From the NCBI RefSeq assembly GCF_052065835.1, contig NZ_JBQHTG010000001.1:310001-374000 (forward strand): a DNA stretch of 64,000 nucleotides. Direction: 5' to 3'. The position numbers were made by a program, and so were the translations under genes. Positions 1 through 7,776 of this stretch are shown piece by piece. The first letter of the stretch is position 1; the number at the start of each line of letters is the position of its first letter. The notes beneath the pieces were generated by a model. It did not search any database. It saw only the letters and a list, made by a program, of their open reading frames with translations, and was not told the origin of the DNA. Source of the DNA: Laedolimicola sp934402125 (lineage in GTDB: Bacteria > Bacillota > Clostridia > Lachnospirales > Lachnospiraceae).

Positions 1-330
1 AGAGCGAGAAGAATCGCAGTTAGAGTAAGTGAAGAGCAGTATAACAAAATCAGCCGTTTGACAGAGCGTAGCTTTTTTACAAAGGAGCAGGTGCTGAGAG
101 ATATTATTCTCGGCTATCCGATTCAGGAAGACAGAAAGCCTGAATGTATGGAGTTTATTCTGAAGCTCCGTGGAATTGCAAGCACCTTAAACAATATTTT
201 CAGAAACTACGGCTTATCAGATTTACCAATCGGCAAGGAGATGAAGCAGACAGCTGATGCGGTTGAGTGTACAGAGAATCTAATTGAAGATTGTATTTTT
301 ATCACAAGAATGAAAAGGAGAATTAAATGA
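1..330 (+). CDS. Mobilization (MobC-like) ribbon-helix-helix protein, 5' end outside window
   Basis: The frame is open from base 1, reading ARRIAVRVSEEQYNKI, which resembles the N-terminal ribbon-helix-helix of MobC-type relaxosome accessory proteins. The segment from about residue 55 (KLRGIASTLNNIF) fits the helix seen in that family. An internal TTG at 58 could be mistaken for the start, but coding sequence clearly continues upstream. Such proteins bind oriT and help a relaxase nick DNA. The stop overlaps the start of the ParB-like gene (ATGA at 327-330), indicating translational coupling. Family assignment is by motif only, so moderate confidence. Confidence 0.6.
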   Translation, partial: RARRIAVRVSEEQYNKISRLTERSFFTKEQVLRDIILGYPIQEDRKPECMEFILKLRGIASTLNNIFRNYGLSDLPIGKEMKQTADAVECTENLIEDCIFITRMKRRIK

Positions 331-1244
331 ATAAAGAAGAAAATTTTATTAATACCCTGTTTGAGAAAACAGAAGAATCAGAGGCAATAAAGCCTCAGAC
401 AACAGAAATCATAAAGATGCCTATGAGCAGTATTGTTCCCAATTTTAAGAATCCGTATAAATGCCGTGAGGAAGATATGAAGCCGTTGGAAGACAGTATC
501 CGTGAGAACGGTATTATTCAGCCGCTTATGGTACGAAAGGACGATAAGGCGGATGTGTACGAAATCATATCGGGTCACAGAAGATACCTTGCAGCAACAA
601 GGCTTAAGCTGACAGAGGTGCCGGTGGTAGTTTTAGATATCACAAAGGAAGAAGCAGACATTATCCTTGTTGACAGTAATCTGTACCGTGAGCATATTCT
701 GCCCTCGGAAAAAGCCTTTGCATACAAGATGAAAATGGATGCTATTAAAAGGCAAGGTAAACGCACAGATTTAACTTCGGACCAAGTTGGACCGAAGTTG
801 TCTGCAGATGAAATTTCTGATACAGACAGTGCTTCTCAGGTAAAAAGATATATCCGCCTTACCAACCTGATTCCAAGGCTTCTTGCTTTGGTAGATAGCG
901 GTAAAATCGCACTTGGTCCTGCTGTTGAGCTTTCATATCTCAACCAAGGGCATCAGAACTTTTTAGCGGAGGCTATTGAGAAAGAGCTTGCTACACCGTC
1001 CCTTGCTCAGGCACAGAAATTGAAGAAGCTGGCACAAGAAGGAAAGCTTGATGTCGGTACAATTCTTAGTATGGTTAAACAGCCAAAACCTAATCAGGTT
1101 GTTACGGTTAAAATCCCCGAGGATAAAATCAGCAAATATATGAAATCTAATGCTACCGTAAAGGAAAAGGAAGATTTTCTTGCAAAGGCTGTTGAGTATT
1201 ACGGAAAGCATCTTCAGAGACAGAAAGACAGAGGTGCGAGATAA
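327..1244 (+). CDS. ParB/RepB/Spo0J family partition-like protein of a mobile element
   Basis: A 305-residue protein with a ParB N-terminal nuclease-like domain at about residues 30-115. The box GHRRYLAA lies at 83-90, and ENGIIQPLMVR precedes it. A helix-turn-helix/linker region follows at about 160-200 (QVKRYIRLTNLIPRLL). ParB-type proteins of integrative elements bind DNA and may aid maintenance or regulate transfer genes. The start overlaps the upstream gene by four bases and the stop (1242-1244) overlaps the next ATG. It resembles the broken ParB copy at 3644-4183 in its C-terminal half (IRLT...P.LL..VD.GK...PAVE.SYL), so the island carries two diverged homologues. The protein looks intact. 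Confidence 0.88.
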   Translation: MNKEENFINTLFEKTEESEAIKPQTTEIIKMPMSSIVPNFKNPYKCREEDMKPLEDSIRENGIIQPLMVRKDDKADVYEIISGHRRYLAATRLKLTEVPVVVLDITKEEADIILVDSNLYREHILPSEKAFAYKMKMDAIKRQGKRTDLTSDQVGPKLSADEISDTDSASQVKRYIRLTNLIPRLLALVDSGKIALGPAVELSYLNQGHQNFLAEAIEKELATPSLAQAQKLKKLAQEGKLDVGTILSMVKQPKPNQVVTVKIPEDKISKYMKSNATVKEKEDFLAKAVEYYGKHLQRQKDRGAR

Positions 1245-1480
1245 TGAAAAAGCTTAAAGATTTTTACGGTCTCGGTTGTGACAGTGAATATGTTATTGAC
1301 GGTGTCTGTTACAAGGTTTCATCCAAGTTTGCACCCGTTAATATCTGTAAGCTAGAGAACACCATAAGCGACAAAGCACAAAAATATGTAGGCAGTGATT
1401 TTGCACATTTGACAAGTGCCGATGATAGAAATACAATGAATGCAGAATATATATGTTTGACTGCCGGGAAGGAGGATTAA
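1244..1480 (+). CDS. Small element-associated protein of unknown function (78 aa)
   Basis: A 78-residue ORF translationally coupled on both sides: its ATG overlaps the stop of the ParB-like gene and its TAA (1478-1480) shares the A of the recombinase start codon. No domain is recognised. The N-terminal part alternates short strands (DGVCYKVSSKFAP), and there is no signal peptide or membrane segment. The tight coupling between parB-like and recombinase genes argues that it is a real element gene and not a shadow frame. Function unknown. Confidence 0.65.
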   Translation: MKKLKDFYGLGCDSEYVIDGVCYKVSSKFAPVNICKLENTISDKAQKYVGSDFAHLTSADDRNTMNAEYICLTAGKED

Positions 1481-3009
1481 TGCAGTCTGAAGCAAACATC
1501 GGAATTACTGCTATCTACTGTCGATTGTCAAGAGATGACGGTACGGAGACAGAGAGTAATTCAATCGGCAACCAAAAGAAAATGCTGACACAAAAGGCAA
1601 AGGAATTAGGTCTAACAAATACCAAGTATTATGTTGATGACGGCTATACAGGTACGAACTTCAACAGACCTGCTTTTCAGGAGCTTCTTGATGATATTGA
1701 AATGGGATATATCTCCGTTGTTATTGTAAAAGACCTTTCCCGATTAGGACGAGATTATGTTTCGGTCGGTCATTATACGGATAACTATTTCCCTGAGCAT
1801 AACATAAGATTTATTGCTGTTAATGATATGGTTGACAGTGATGAGGGTGAAAATGAAATCGCACCCTTCAAAAATGTTATGAATGAAATGTATGCGAGAG
1901 ATATTTCAAGAAAAGTACGCTCTGCACACAGAATCAGAGGTAATATGGGAGAACCGCTTTCACAGCCACCCTACGGGTATATGAAGAGTCCTGAAAACAA
2001 GAAGAAATGGATAATTGATACCGAAGCTGCTGAGGTTGTGAGAGACATTTACAGAATGTGCCTTGACGGTATGGGTAACGAAGCTATCGCAAGAGAACTA
2101 CAAAACAGACAAGTGCTTATTCCTATGGCATATTGGCAAAGTAAAGGTCTCAATCGTGGCGGTAAGAAAACACAACCAAACCCGTACAAATGGTGTAAAA
2201 CTACTATTCAAAAGATATTAGCACAGCAAGAGTATTGCGGTGATGTTATCAACTTCAAGACCTATTCCAAAAACTTCAAGAACAAAACCCGTATTGATAA
2301 CCCTGTAGAGAATTGGAAAATCTTCAAGGATGTTCACGAGCCAATTATTGACCGAGACACTTGGGAAATGGTACAGAAGCATACAGCAAGGACAAAACGC
2401 AGAGCACCTAAAAAAGAGAATGCAAGAAAGCATATCTTCAGCGGCCTTATCCGTTGTGCAGATTGCGGCAGTAATATGAGTTATCATACCAATACCGTCA
2501 ACAAGGATATTCATTATTTCAGTTGCAGTAATTATGTAAAGGATACACGTGGTACCTGCCAGACTCGACACTATATCCGTGCAGATGCTCTTGAACAGAT
2601 AGTAATCTATGAGCTGAAACGTCTTGCAATAATGCTTCAGATGGATGAGCCGTTACTTGTTGAAATCCTAGAAAAGAAATCGAACAAAGATTTTTATGAC
2701 GAGAAGAAATTTCTTGAGGGTGAACTGCAAAAAGCAATAGTCCGTCAACAGACAGTTGCCAAGTTCAAAGCGGTCAAAGATACGTTGGATTTTAGAAGCA
2801 TCTTCGGCTCTTGCGATAATATCGACCGGAGCGTTCTCGTCTTTGCTAAACTTGTCCCTCAACACACAGTAAAGTACGCCGTACTTTTTAGCCTGCTCGG
2901 TAAACTTCTTCAGATCTTTCTGCGGTACAGAAAAGACTTTGAGTTCCTTACCGGACTTGAGCATATTTGTCAGTCGTGCTTTGCCTTTGGTTTTCTTCAG
3001 GCTGCTTAA
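1480..3009 (+). CDS. Large serine recombinase, C-terminus replaced by foreign sequence (probably inactive)
   Basis: The true start is the ATG at 1480, behind the ribosome site GGAAGGAGG and overlapping the upstream stop; a start at 1453 would lack this. The resolvase catalytic domain is at about residues 8-150 (YCRLSRDD with nucleophile Ser17; KDLSRLGRD). A recombinase domain follows, with a zinc ribbon (IRCADCGSNM ... FSCSNY ... C) at about 325-365. Homology fades near base 2757 (residue 426, ELQKAIVRQQTV). The rest, to 3009, is read antisense through a pcfB fragment, so the coiled-coil C-terminal portion of about 100 residues is missing. Large serine recombinases excise and integrate elements at short att sites. 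This copy is likely a remnant although the frame stays open. Confidence 0.85.
   Translation: MQSEANIGITAIYCRLSRDDGTETESNSIGNQKKMLTQKAKELGLTNTKYYVDDGYTGTNFNRPAFQELLDDIEMGYISVVIVKDLSRLGRDYVSVGHYTDNYFPEHNIRFIAVNDMVDSDEGENEIAPFKNVMNEMYARDISRKVRSAHRIRGNMGEPLSQPPYGYMKSPENKKKWIIDTEAAEVVRDIYRMCLDGMGNEAIARELQNRQVLIPMAYWQSKGLNRGGKKTQPNPYKWCKTTIQKILAQQEYCGDVINFKTYSKNFKNKTRIDNPVENWKIFKDVHEPIIDRDTWEMVQKHTARTKRRAPKKENARKHIFSGLIRCADCGSNMSYHTNTVNKDIHYFSCSNYVKDTRGTCQTRHYIRADALEQIVIYELKRLAIMLQMDEPLLVEILEKKSNKDFYDEKKFLEGELQKAIVRQQTVAKFKAVKDTLDFRSIFGSCDNIDRSVLVFAKLVPQHTVKYAVLFSLLGKLLQIFLRYRKDFEFLTGLEHICQSCFAFGFLQAA
2758..3006 (-). pseudogene. pcfB (DUF3801) internal fragment
   Basis: Read on the minus strand from about 3006, one frame gives SLKKTKGKARLTNMLKSGKE, followed by KVFSVPQKDLKKF and a segment ending RIFDRFELG. 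This matches the core of PcfB/DUF3801, a cytoplasmic protein encoded beside the relaxase and coupling protein in conjugative elements. Both ends are broken: upstream it joins, in another frame, the lipoprotein reading frame at about 3005; downstream it joins the antisense of the recombinase at about 2757. It is therefore an internal piece left between two deletion or insertion joints. Boundaries are estimates from loss of recognisable sequence. Confidence 0.7.
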
Positions 3010-3388
3010 CGGGTTGTGTTTCTGTGGGTTTCTTTTCAGGTTCGTCCTTTTCAGTCTGTGACTGAGCAGGCTTGGTTTCGCTTGTTTCCGGTGTTTTCTC
3101 AGGTTTTTCCGTTGGTTTACTCACCGAAGAAGAAGTAGGTTTTTTATCCTCTTTTTCTTGGCTTTCGGTAGGCTCTGTAACAACTTCATTTTTAGTCGAT
3201 GAAGCGGTGCTTTCCGTTGTGGAAATGCTCGGTTCATCAGTTAAGTTCTCGTCTTGTTTTAGCTCCGAAAATTCACCAACCGAAGAAGAACTGATTTCGG
3301 TGTCCTTCGGTAGTTCGTTTGTATGCGAACATCCCACAAGCAACACCATTAACAGAACAAGCAGAATGGGTAAAATGTGCTTTCTCAT
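2948..3388 (-). pseudogene. Element lipoprotein, probably truncated at its C-terminus
   Basis: The ATG at 3388 follows AAAGGAG at good spacing. The product starts MRKHILPILLVLLMVLLVGC, a classic lipoprotein signal with lipobox LLVGC. It continues as a low-complexity Ser/Thr/Glu/Lys/Pro-rich stalk (repeated KPTEKPEKTPE-like units) to the end. From about base 3005 the frame runs out of register through pcfB sequence, so the last 19 or so residues are not native and a C-terminal functional domain is probably missing. Surface lipoproteins of this type are common in Gram-positive integrative elements. Function unknown. Confidence 0.6.
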
Positions 3389-3643
3389 AAACTCACGCTC
3401 CTTTACTTTTCTACCCACATTGTACGGAGATTTTCTTGCTCCGACAAAGGTGCGAATTTATGAGAGCAAACTTAAATCATAGCAACCACCTCCTTCAAGT
3501 GTAAATTGTGCCATTTCTTTATGAGAAAGACATATACTTTTGAGATAGTTTATTCAGGAAGATAGTATATATCTTTTTCGGTAAGTTAGCTTGTAATTAG
3601 GGGTTAGAGTGTGAGAAAGGGGAACAGGAAATTTGTACTCCTA
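3389..3643. other. Non-coding element sequence
   Basis: AT-rich sequence between the lipoprotein start and the parB remnant. It contains the lipoprotein ribosome site (3392-3405, minus strand). I see no further gene, no strong hairpin and no tRNA here. Confidence 0.5.
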
Positions 3644-4183
3644 CTACCTTGTGTCACGCTCTGCACGTTTTCGCAAAAAGTTGTTGTAATGCTCCAATGC
3701 CTTACAAACAAAATCCTCCGTCTGATTTAGTGGAACACTCTTTGGAATGAGTTGTCGCACACGATCACCACGAAGGACTATCTTTTCACGCTGATTCGGT
3801 TTTTGTTCGGACATAATGGCTTGGATTGCTTCAGGTGTGAGTTTTCCTTCCTCGAACATCTTTCGCATACGGATTGTTTGGTCGTGGGAAGGGGTACAGT
3901 CGTTCAAGTCGATTTCATCAACGAGGTCACGCTGACAATCTTCATCAAGATACGAAATTTCTACGGCAGGTCGCATTTTCATTTTTCCCTCATCTACAAA
4001 CTCAAGCAGTTCGGGGACAAGATAAGTCAGTCGAATGAAACGGCGAATTTGCTCACGACTTTCACCAACTTCACTTGCTAAAACTTCGTTTGAGCGTTGT
4101 CGGTCAAAATCTGACACCACCGGTGTCGCATTTTCTTTTTTCGGTCTGCCTGCCTTTCTGTTCATAGCTTCCAATCATCAGAA
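3644..4183 (-). pseudogene. ParB-like protein, C-terminal remnant
   Basis: The minus-strand frame encodes about 178 residues that match the linker and C-terminal half of element-type ParB proteins: LEAMNRKAGRPKKE, then ESREQIRRFIRLTYLVPELL, then a conserved tail. The N-terminal nuclease-like domain with the GHRR box is absent, and two in-frame stops (TGATGA on the coding strand) lie immediately upstream at about 4184-4190. The ATG at 4174 is thus an internal methionine, not a true start. It is a second ParB homologue, separate from 327-1244, and was probably the upstream gene of a transfer module now deleted. Confidence 0.75.
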
Positions 4184-4333
4184 ATAAAGTCCTGAATGTT
4201 TGGATATTTAGTTTTCAAGGAACGTGAAGAAGTGTTCCTAAACGGAGTCAGGAATTAACCCCTTCACTAATTCCCACTGAGAGAGGTCAAATGCACACCC
4301 TAATTCTGAAAAAAATTAAAAAAATTTTTGAAA

Positions 4334-4374
4334 ACAAAAAAAGCCGCCTATTCCAAATTAGGAATAAGCGGCTA
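4334..4374 (-). terminator. Rho-independent terminator of the 62-aa element gene
   Basis: Stem GCCGCcTATTCC / GGAATAaGCGGC (4343-4372) with loop AAATTA. On the minus strand it is followed by a T-run (complement of the A-run at 4336-4342), placed just beyond the stop of the gene at 4391-4579. Confidence 0.75.
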
Positions 4375-4390
4375 TATGTACCGATTTACT

Positions 4391-4579
4391 TTATACAATT
4401 TTAACCTTAAATAACTTAGTACGTGCTTTCATCAACTTGCAAATAACTTCATCAATACCATCTGTGAACTTTCCCTGATGTGTCAGTTCATTCTTCTTAA
4501 TCAAAAGGGAAGACAGGATTTCACTGCGTTCCTGATCAGTCAAATTGATATAATACTTTTGCTTTTTCAAACTGAACAC
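4391..4579 (-). CDS. Small element protein of unknown function (62 aa)
   Basis: A 62-residue basic protein (MFSLKKQKYYINLTDQERSE at the start). It has its own terminator 17 bases beyond the stop, and a GAGGTGTTCAG ribosome-site region lies just upstream of the ATG. The pattern of a short KKYY.NLT..ER.EI motif followed by a helix is familiar to me from small ORFs of clostridial integrative elements, but no function is established. It has no membrane segment. Its own terminator and ribosome site suggest it is a real gene that survived the decay of its surroundings. Confidence 0.6.
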   Translation of the reverse strand: MFSLKKQKYYINLTDQERSEILSSLLIKKNELTHQGKFTDGIDEVICKLMKARTKLFKVKIV

Positions 4580-4640
4580 CTCGCTTTCATACTTATTATA
4601 TAATAGGTATGAAAAAGGGGCAAAGGTGCAAAATGGGCAT

Positions 4641-4682
4641 AAAAAAAGCAGGCATACTACTTTTTACAGTAATATGCCTGCT
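4641..4682 (-). terminator. Terminator-like hairpin in element remnant
   Basis: Perfect 10-bp stem AGCAGGCATA / TATGCCTGCT (4647-4656 with 4673-4682). On the minus strand the T-run follows directly. It sits beyond the gene fragment at 4690-4804 and would have ended that transcript. Confidence 0.7.
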
Positions 4683-4689
4683 AATTGTT

Positions 4690-4804
4690 TTAGATAAAGA
4701 CTTCAACAGTTAAATCTTCCCACTGTTTTGCACGAAGATATTGGTCTGTTGATTTTCTGTACGCTTCTGCTTGGTCGAAATTAACCTTAAAACTGAAGTA
4801 CAGA
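4690..4804 (-). pseudogene. 3' fragment of an unidentified element gene abutting ppdK
   Basis: The last 38 or so codons on the minus strand (YFSFKVNFDQAEAYRKSTDQ, then ending LTVEVFI) have coding character and are followed by a terminator. Further upstream the same frame runs antisense-like through the ppdK 3' end and is not native. The fragment begins at the base next to the ppdK stop, so the element boundary is here. No family recognised. Confidence 0.45.
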
Positions 4805-7435
4805 TTAGTCCTCCCCATATTTGATAGCAGCCTGTGCTGCTGCCAGTCTTGCAATCGGTACACGGAACGGGGAGCAGGATACATAGTCCAGGCCAATCTT
4901 ATGGCAGAACTCTACGGAAGACGGATCTCCGCCATGCTCGCCGCAGATACCTACATGCAGGTTCGGATTTACCGGCTTGCCAAGCTTGATAGCCAGCTCC
5001 ATGAGCTTGCCTACGCCTGTCTGATCCAGCTTCGCGAACGGGTCGTTCTCCAGGATCTTCTTGTCGTAGTACGCGTTCAGGAACTTGCCTGCGTCGTCAC
5101 GGGAGAAACCGTAGGTCATCTGGGTCAGGTCGTTGGTACCGAAGCAGAAGAAGTCCGCATCCTTTGCGATAGCGTCTGCGGTCAGGGCTGCTCTCGGGAT
5201 CTCGATCATGGTACCAACCTCATACTTCAGGTCGATGCCTGCTGCCGCGATCTCAGCGTCTGCAGTCTCTACTACAACCTTCTTTACAAACTTCAGCTCT
5301 TTCTCCTCACATACCAGCGGGATCATGATTTCCGGTTTTACATTCCAGTCAGCGTGTGCCTTCTTTACATTGATAGCCGCGCGGATGACAGCTCTGGTCT
5401 GCATCTTCGCGATCTCCGGATAGGTAACAGCCAGACGGCAGCCTCTGTGGCCCATCATCGGGTTGAACTCATGCAGGGACGCAATGATGTTCTTGATGGT
5501 CTCTACAGACTTGCCCTGTGCCTCTGCCAGCTTCTCGATGTCAGCTTCCTCAGTCGGAACAAACTCATGAAGAGGCGGATCCAGGAAACGGATTGTAACC
5601 GGGCATCCCTCCAGAGCCTCGTACAGCTTCTCGAAGTCTCCCTGCTGATAGGGCAGGATCTTCTCCAGTGCTGCTTCTCTCTCTTCTGCGGTATCGGAGC
5701 AGATCATCTCACGGAATGCAGCGATTCTGTCTTCCTCGAAGAACATATGCTCGGTACGGCACAGACCGATACCCTCAGCACCCAGCTCGCGTGCTTTCTT
5801 CGCATCCGCCGGTGTATCCGCATTAGTACGAACCTTCAGGGTTCTGAACTTGTCAGCCCATGCCATAACGCGGCCGAACTCGCCTGCGATCTTTGCGTCC
5901 GCGGTCGGGATCTGTCCATCGTAGATATTGCCTGTAGTACCGTCGATGGAAATCCAGTCTCCCTCATGGTACTCCTTGCCAGCCAGTGTAAATTTCTTAT
6001 TTGCCTCATCCATAGCGATATCGCCACAGCCAGATACACAGCAGGTTCCCATTCCACGGGCAACAACTGCCGCATGGGAGGTCATACCGCCACGAACAGT
6101 CAGGATACCCTGTGCAACCTTCATTCCTGTGATATCCTCCGGAGAGGTCTCCAGACGAACCAGAACAACCTTTTCGCCTCTCTCATCCCATTTCTCAGCA
6201 TCCTCTGCGGTAAATACGATGCGTCCGCATGCTGCTCCCGGAGAAGCTCCCAGACCCTTGCCGGCCGGTGTAGCTGCCTTCAGCGCTGCAGCGTCGAACT
6301 GCGGATGAAGCAGGGTATCCAGGTTACGCGGGTCGATCATAGCTACAGCCTCTTCCTCTGTACGCATGCCCTCGTCTACCAGGTCGCAGGCAATCTTCAG
6401 AGCTGCCTGTGCGGTTCTCTTACCGTTACGTGTCTGCAGCATGTACAGCTTGCCATGCTCTACGGTAAACTCCATATCCTGCATATCTCTGTAATGATCC
6501 TCCAGGATCTTGCAAACCTTATTGAACTCCTCAAATGCCTCCGGGAACTTCTCGCCCATCTCGGAGATGTGCATCGGAGTACGGACGCCTGCTACTACGT
6601 CCTCGCCCTGTGCATTGGTCAGGAACTCACCGAACAGTCCCTTCTCACCGGTAGCCGGGTCACGTGTGAAGGCTACGCCGGTACCGCAATCGTCGCCCAT
6701 GTTACCGAATGCCATGGACTGTACGTTAACGGCTGTTCCCCAGGAATAGGGGATATCGTTGTCACGACGGTATACGTTCGCACGGGGGTTGTCCCAGGAA
6801 CGGAATACAGCCTTGATTGCTCCCATCAGCTGTTCCTTCGGATCATCCGGGAAGTCTGCGCCGATCTTCTCTTTATATTCTGCCTTGAACTGATTTGCCA
6901 GCTCCTTCAGGTCTTCTGCTGTCAGCTCTACGTCCTGCTTAACGCCCTTCTTCTCTTTCATGGCGTCAATCAGCTCTTCGAAGTACTTCTTTCCTACTTC
7001 CATTACAACGTCAGAGTACATCTGAATAAATCTCCGATAGCAGTCCCATGCCCAACGGGGATTGCCGGATTTCTCTGCGATTGCGTTTACTACGGTCTCA
7101 TTCAGGCCCAGGTTCAGGATGGTGTCCATCATACCCGGCATGGATGCGCGAGCACCGGAACGAACAGATACCAGCAGCGGATTCTCAGCATCGCCGAATT
7201 TCTTTCCGGTGATCTCTTCCATCTTGCCGATGTACTCGTTGATCTGTCCCATAATCTCATCGTTGATTTCCTGTCCGTCCTCGTAGTACTGAGTGCAGGC
7301 CTCTGTTGTGATAGTAAAGCCCTGCGGTACCGGAAGTCCCAGACCTGTCATCTCTGCCAGATTCGCTCCCTTTCCACCCAGAAGATTACGCATCTGCGCA
7401 TTACCTTCTTTGAATAAATAAACCCATTTTGCCAT
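4805..7435 (-). CDS. ppdK: Pyruvate, phosphate dikinase
   Basis: Catalyses reversible ATP + Pi + pyruvate = AMP + PPi + phosphoenolpyruvate in the cytoplasm; in anaerobic clostridia it serves PPi-linked glycolysis. At 876 residues it has the family's usual length. An N-terminal ATP-grasp domain lies at about 1-350 (GGKGANLAEM). The swivelling phosphohistidine domain carries GGMTSHAAVVARGMG with His454, and the PEP/pyruvate TIM barrel has catalytic Cys831 in GICGEHGG. The start ATG at 7435 follows AGGAGGAAAACAGGGCA. It lies downstream of glyS in the same orientation but has its own promoter (7552-7579) and is separated by a strong terminator. The 3' end borders the mobile element remnant, which left the stop codon intact. 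Confidence 0.98.
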   Translation of the reverse strand: MAKWVYLFKEGNAQMRNLLGGKGANLAEMTGLGLPVPQGFTITTEACTQYYEDGQEINDEIMGQINEYIGKMEEITGKKFGDAENPLLVSVRSGARASMPGMMDTILNLGLNETVVNAIAEKSGNPRWAWDCYRRFIQMYSDVVMEVGKKYFEELIDAMKEKKGVKQDVELTAEDLKELANQFKAEYKEKIGADFPDDPKEQLMGAIKAVFRSWDNPRANVYRRDNDIPYSWGTAVNVQSMAFGNMGDDCGTGVAFTRDPATGEKGLFGEFLTNAQGEDVVAGVRTPMHISEMGEKFPEAFEEFNKVCKILEDHYRDMQDMEFTVEHGKLYMLQTRNGKRTAQAALKIACDLVDEGMRTEEEAVAMIDPRNLDTLLHPQFDAAALKAATPAGKGLGASPGAACGRIVFTAEDAEKWDERGEKVVLVRLETSPEDITGMKVAQGILTVRGGMTSHAAVVARGMGTCCVSGCGDIAMDEANKKFTLAGKEYHEGDWISIDGTTGNIYDGQIPTADAKIAGEFGRVMAWADKFRTLKVRTNADTPADAKKARELGAEGIGLCRTEHMFFEEDRIAAFREMICSDTAEEREAALEKILPYQQGDFEKLYEALEGCPVTIRFLDPPLHEFVPTEEADIEKLAEAQGKSVETIKNIIASLHEFNPMMGHRGCRLAVTYPEIAKMQTRAVIRAAINVKKAHADWNVKPEIMIPLVCEEKELKFVKKVVVETADAEIAAAGIDLKYEVGTMIEIPRAALTADAIAKDADFFCFGTNDLTQMTYGFSRDDAGKFLNAYYDKKILENDPFAKLDQTGVGKLMELAIKLGKPVNPNLHVGICGEHGGDPSSVEFCHKIGLDYVSCSPFRVPIARLAAAQAAIKYGED

Positions 7436-7551
7436 TGCCCTGTTTTCCTCCTATTATTCGTTTCTTTCCGCGCTGCTTATGCCGTTCTCTCCCTATGCAT
7501 AAAAACAGCGCGGGATCTTGTGGTCAACGACCAAACCCTGCGCACATTTAT

Positions 7552-7579
7552 AGTGTAACACACTTGTAATATTTGTCAA
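7552..7579 (-). promoter_or_regulatory. Promoter of ppdK
   Basis: Minus-strand TTGACA (7574-7579), 16-base spacer, TACACT (7552-7557). The transcript leader of about 110 bases contains the palindrome TGGTCGTTGACCA. The 341-base gap between ppdK and glyS holds only this promoter, the leader and the glyS terminator. Confidence 0.7.
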
Positions 7580-7694
7580 GCTTATTTCGTGGATTTATCA
7601 TAAATTTTACCCGGATCGCGAATCTGTTTTTGTTTATTTTTTAACTATCTCACAGAAATCAACATATTTGAATTCGGCGGATTGTTCTTATCAG

Positions 7695-7760
7695 AAAAGG
7701 GAACACTCCCTCTATGGCTGAAAATAATGCGTATCAGACATAGAGGGAGTGTTCCCTTTT
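7695..7760 (-). terminator. Terminator after glyS
   Basis: Perfect 22-bp inverted repeat (AAAAGGGAACACTCCCTCTATG at 7695-7716 pairs with 7739-7760), with a 22-base loop and T-runs on both strands. It lies 16 bases beyond the glyS stop. The exceptional length and perfection are unusual for a simple terminator, but the placement fits. Confidence 0.85.
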
Positions 7761-7776
7761 CGTCTATTATATGAAA

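Larger units (their letters stand above)
1..4804. mobile_element. Decayed end of an integrative conjugative or mobilizable element
   Basis: This AT-rich block differs sharply in composition from the GC-richer chromosome that begins at the ppdK stop codon (4805). It holds element-type genes: a relaxosome/mobilization-like protein, two ParB-like proteins (one broken), a large serine recombinase, a pcfB fragment, a lipoprotein fragment and small element ORFs. Plus-strand genes occupy 1-3009 and minus-strand remnants 2758-4804, so two element modules have been joined by deletion or nested insertion. The other end lies outside the window, so no attachment-site repeat can be tested. The identification as an element remnant is firm; whether it can still move is doubtful because the recombinase C-terminus is lost. 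Confidence 0.85.

Noticed and set aside
3072..3482. A 136-codon plus-strand frame opposite the element lipoprotein
   Set aside because: Antisense of a Ser/Thr/Glu-rich stalk; the lipoprotein frame has the ribosome site and signal peptide.
4901..7417. An 838-codon open frame on the plus strand opposite ppdK
   Set aside because: It is a mirror of ppdK caused by its codon use; no ribosome site, no recognisable family, and Cys/Leu-rich composition typical of antisense frames.
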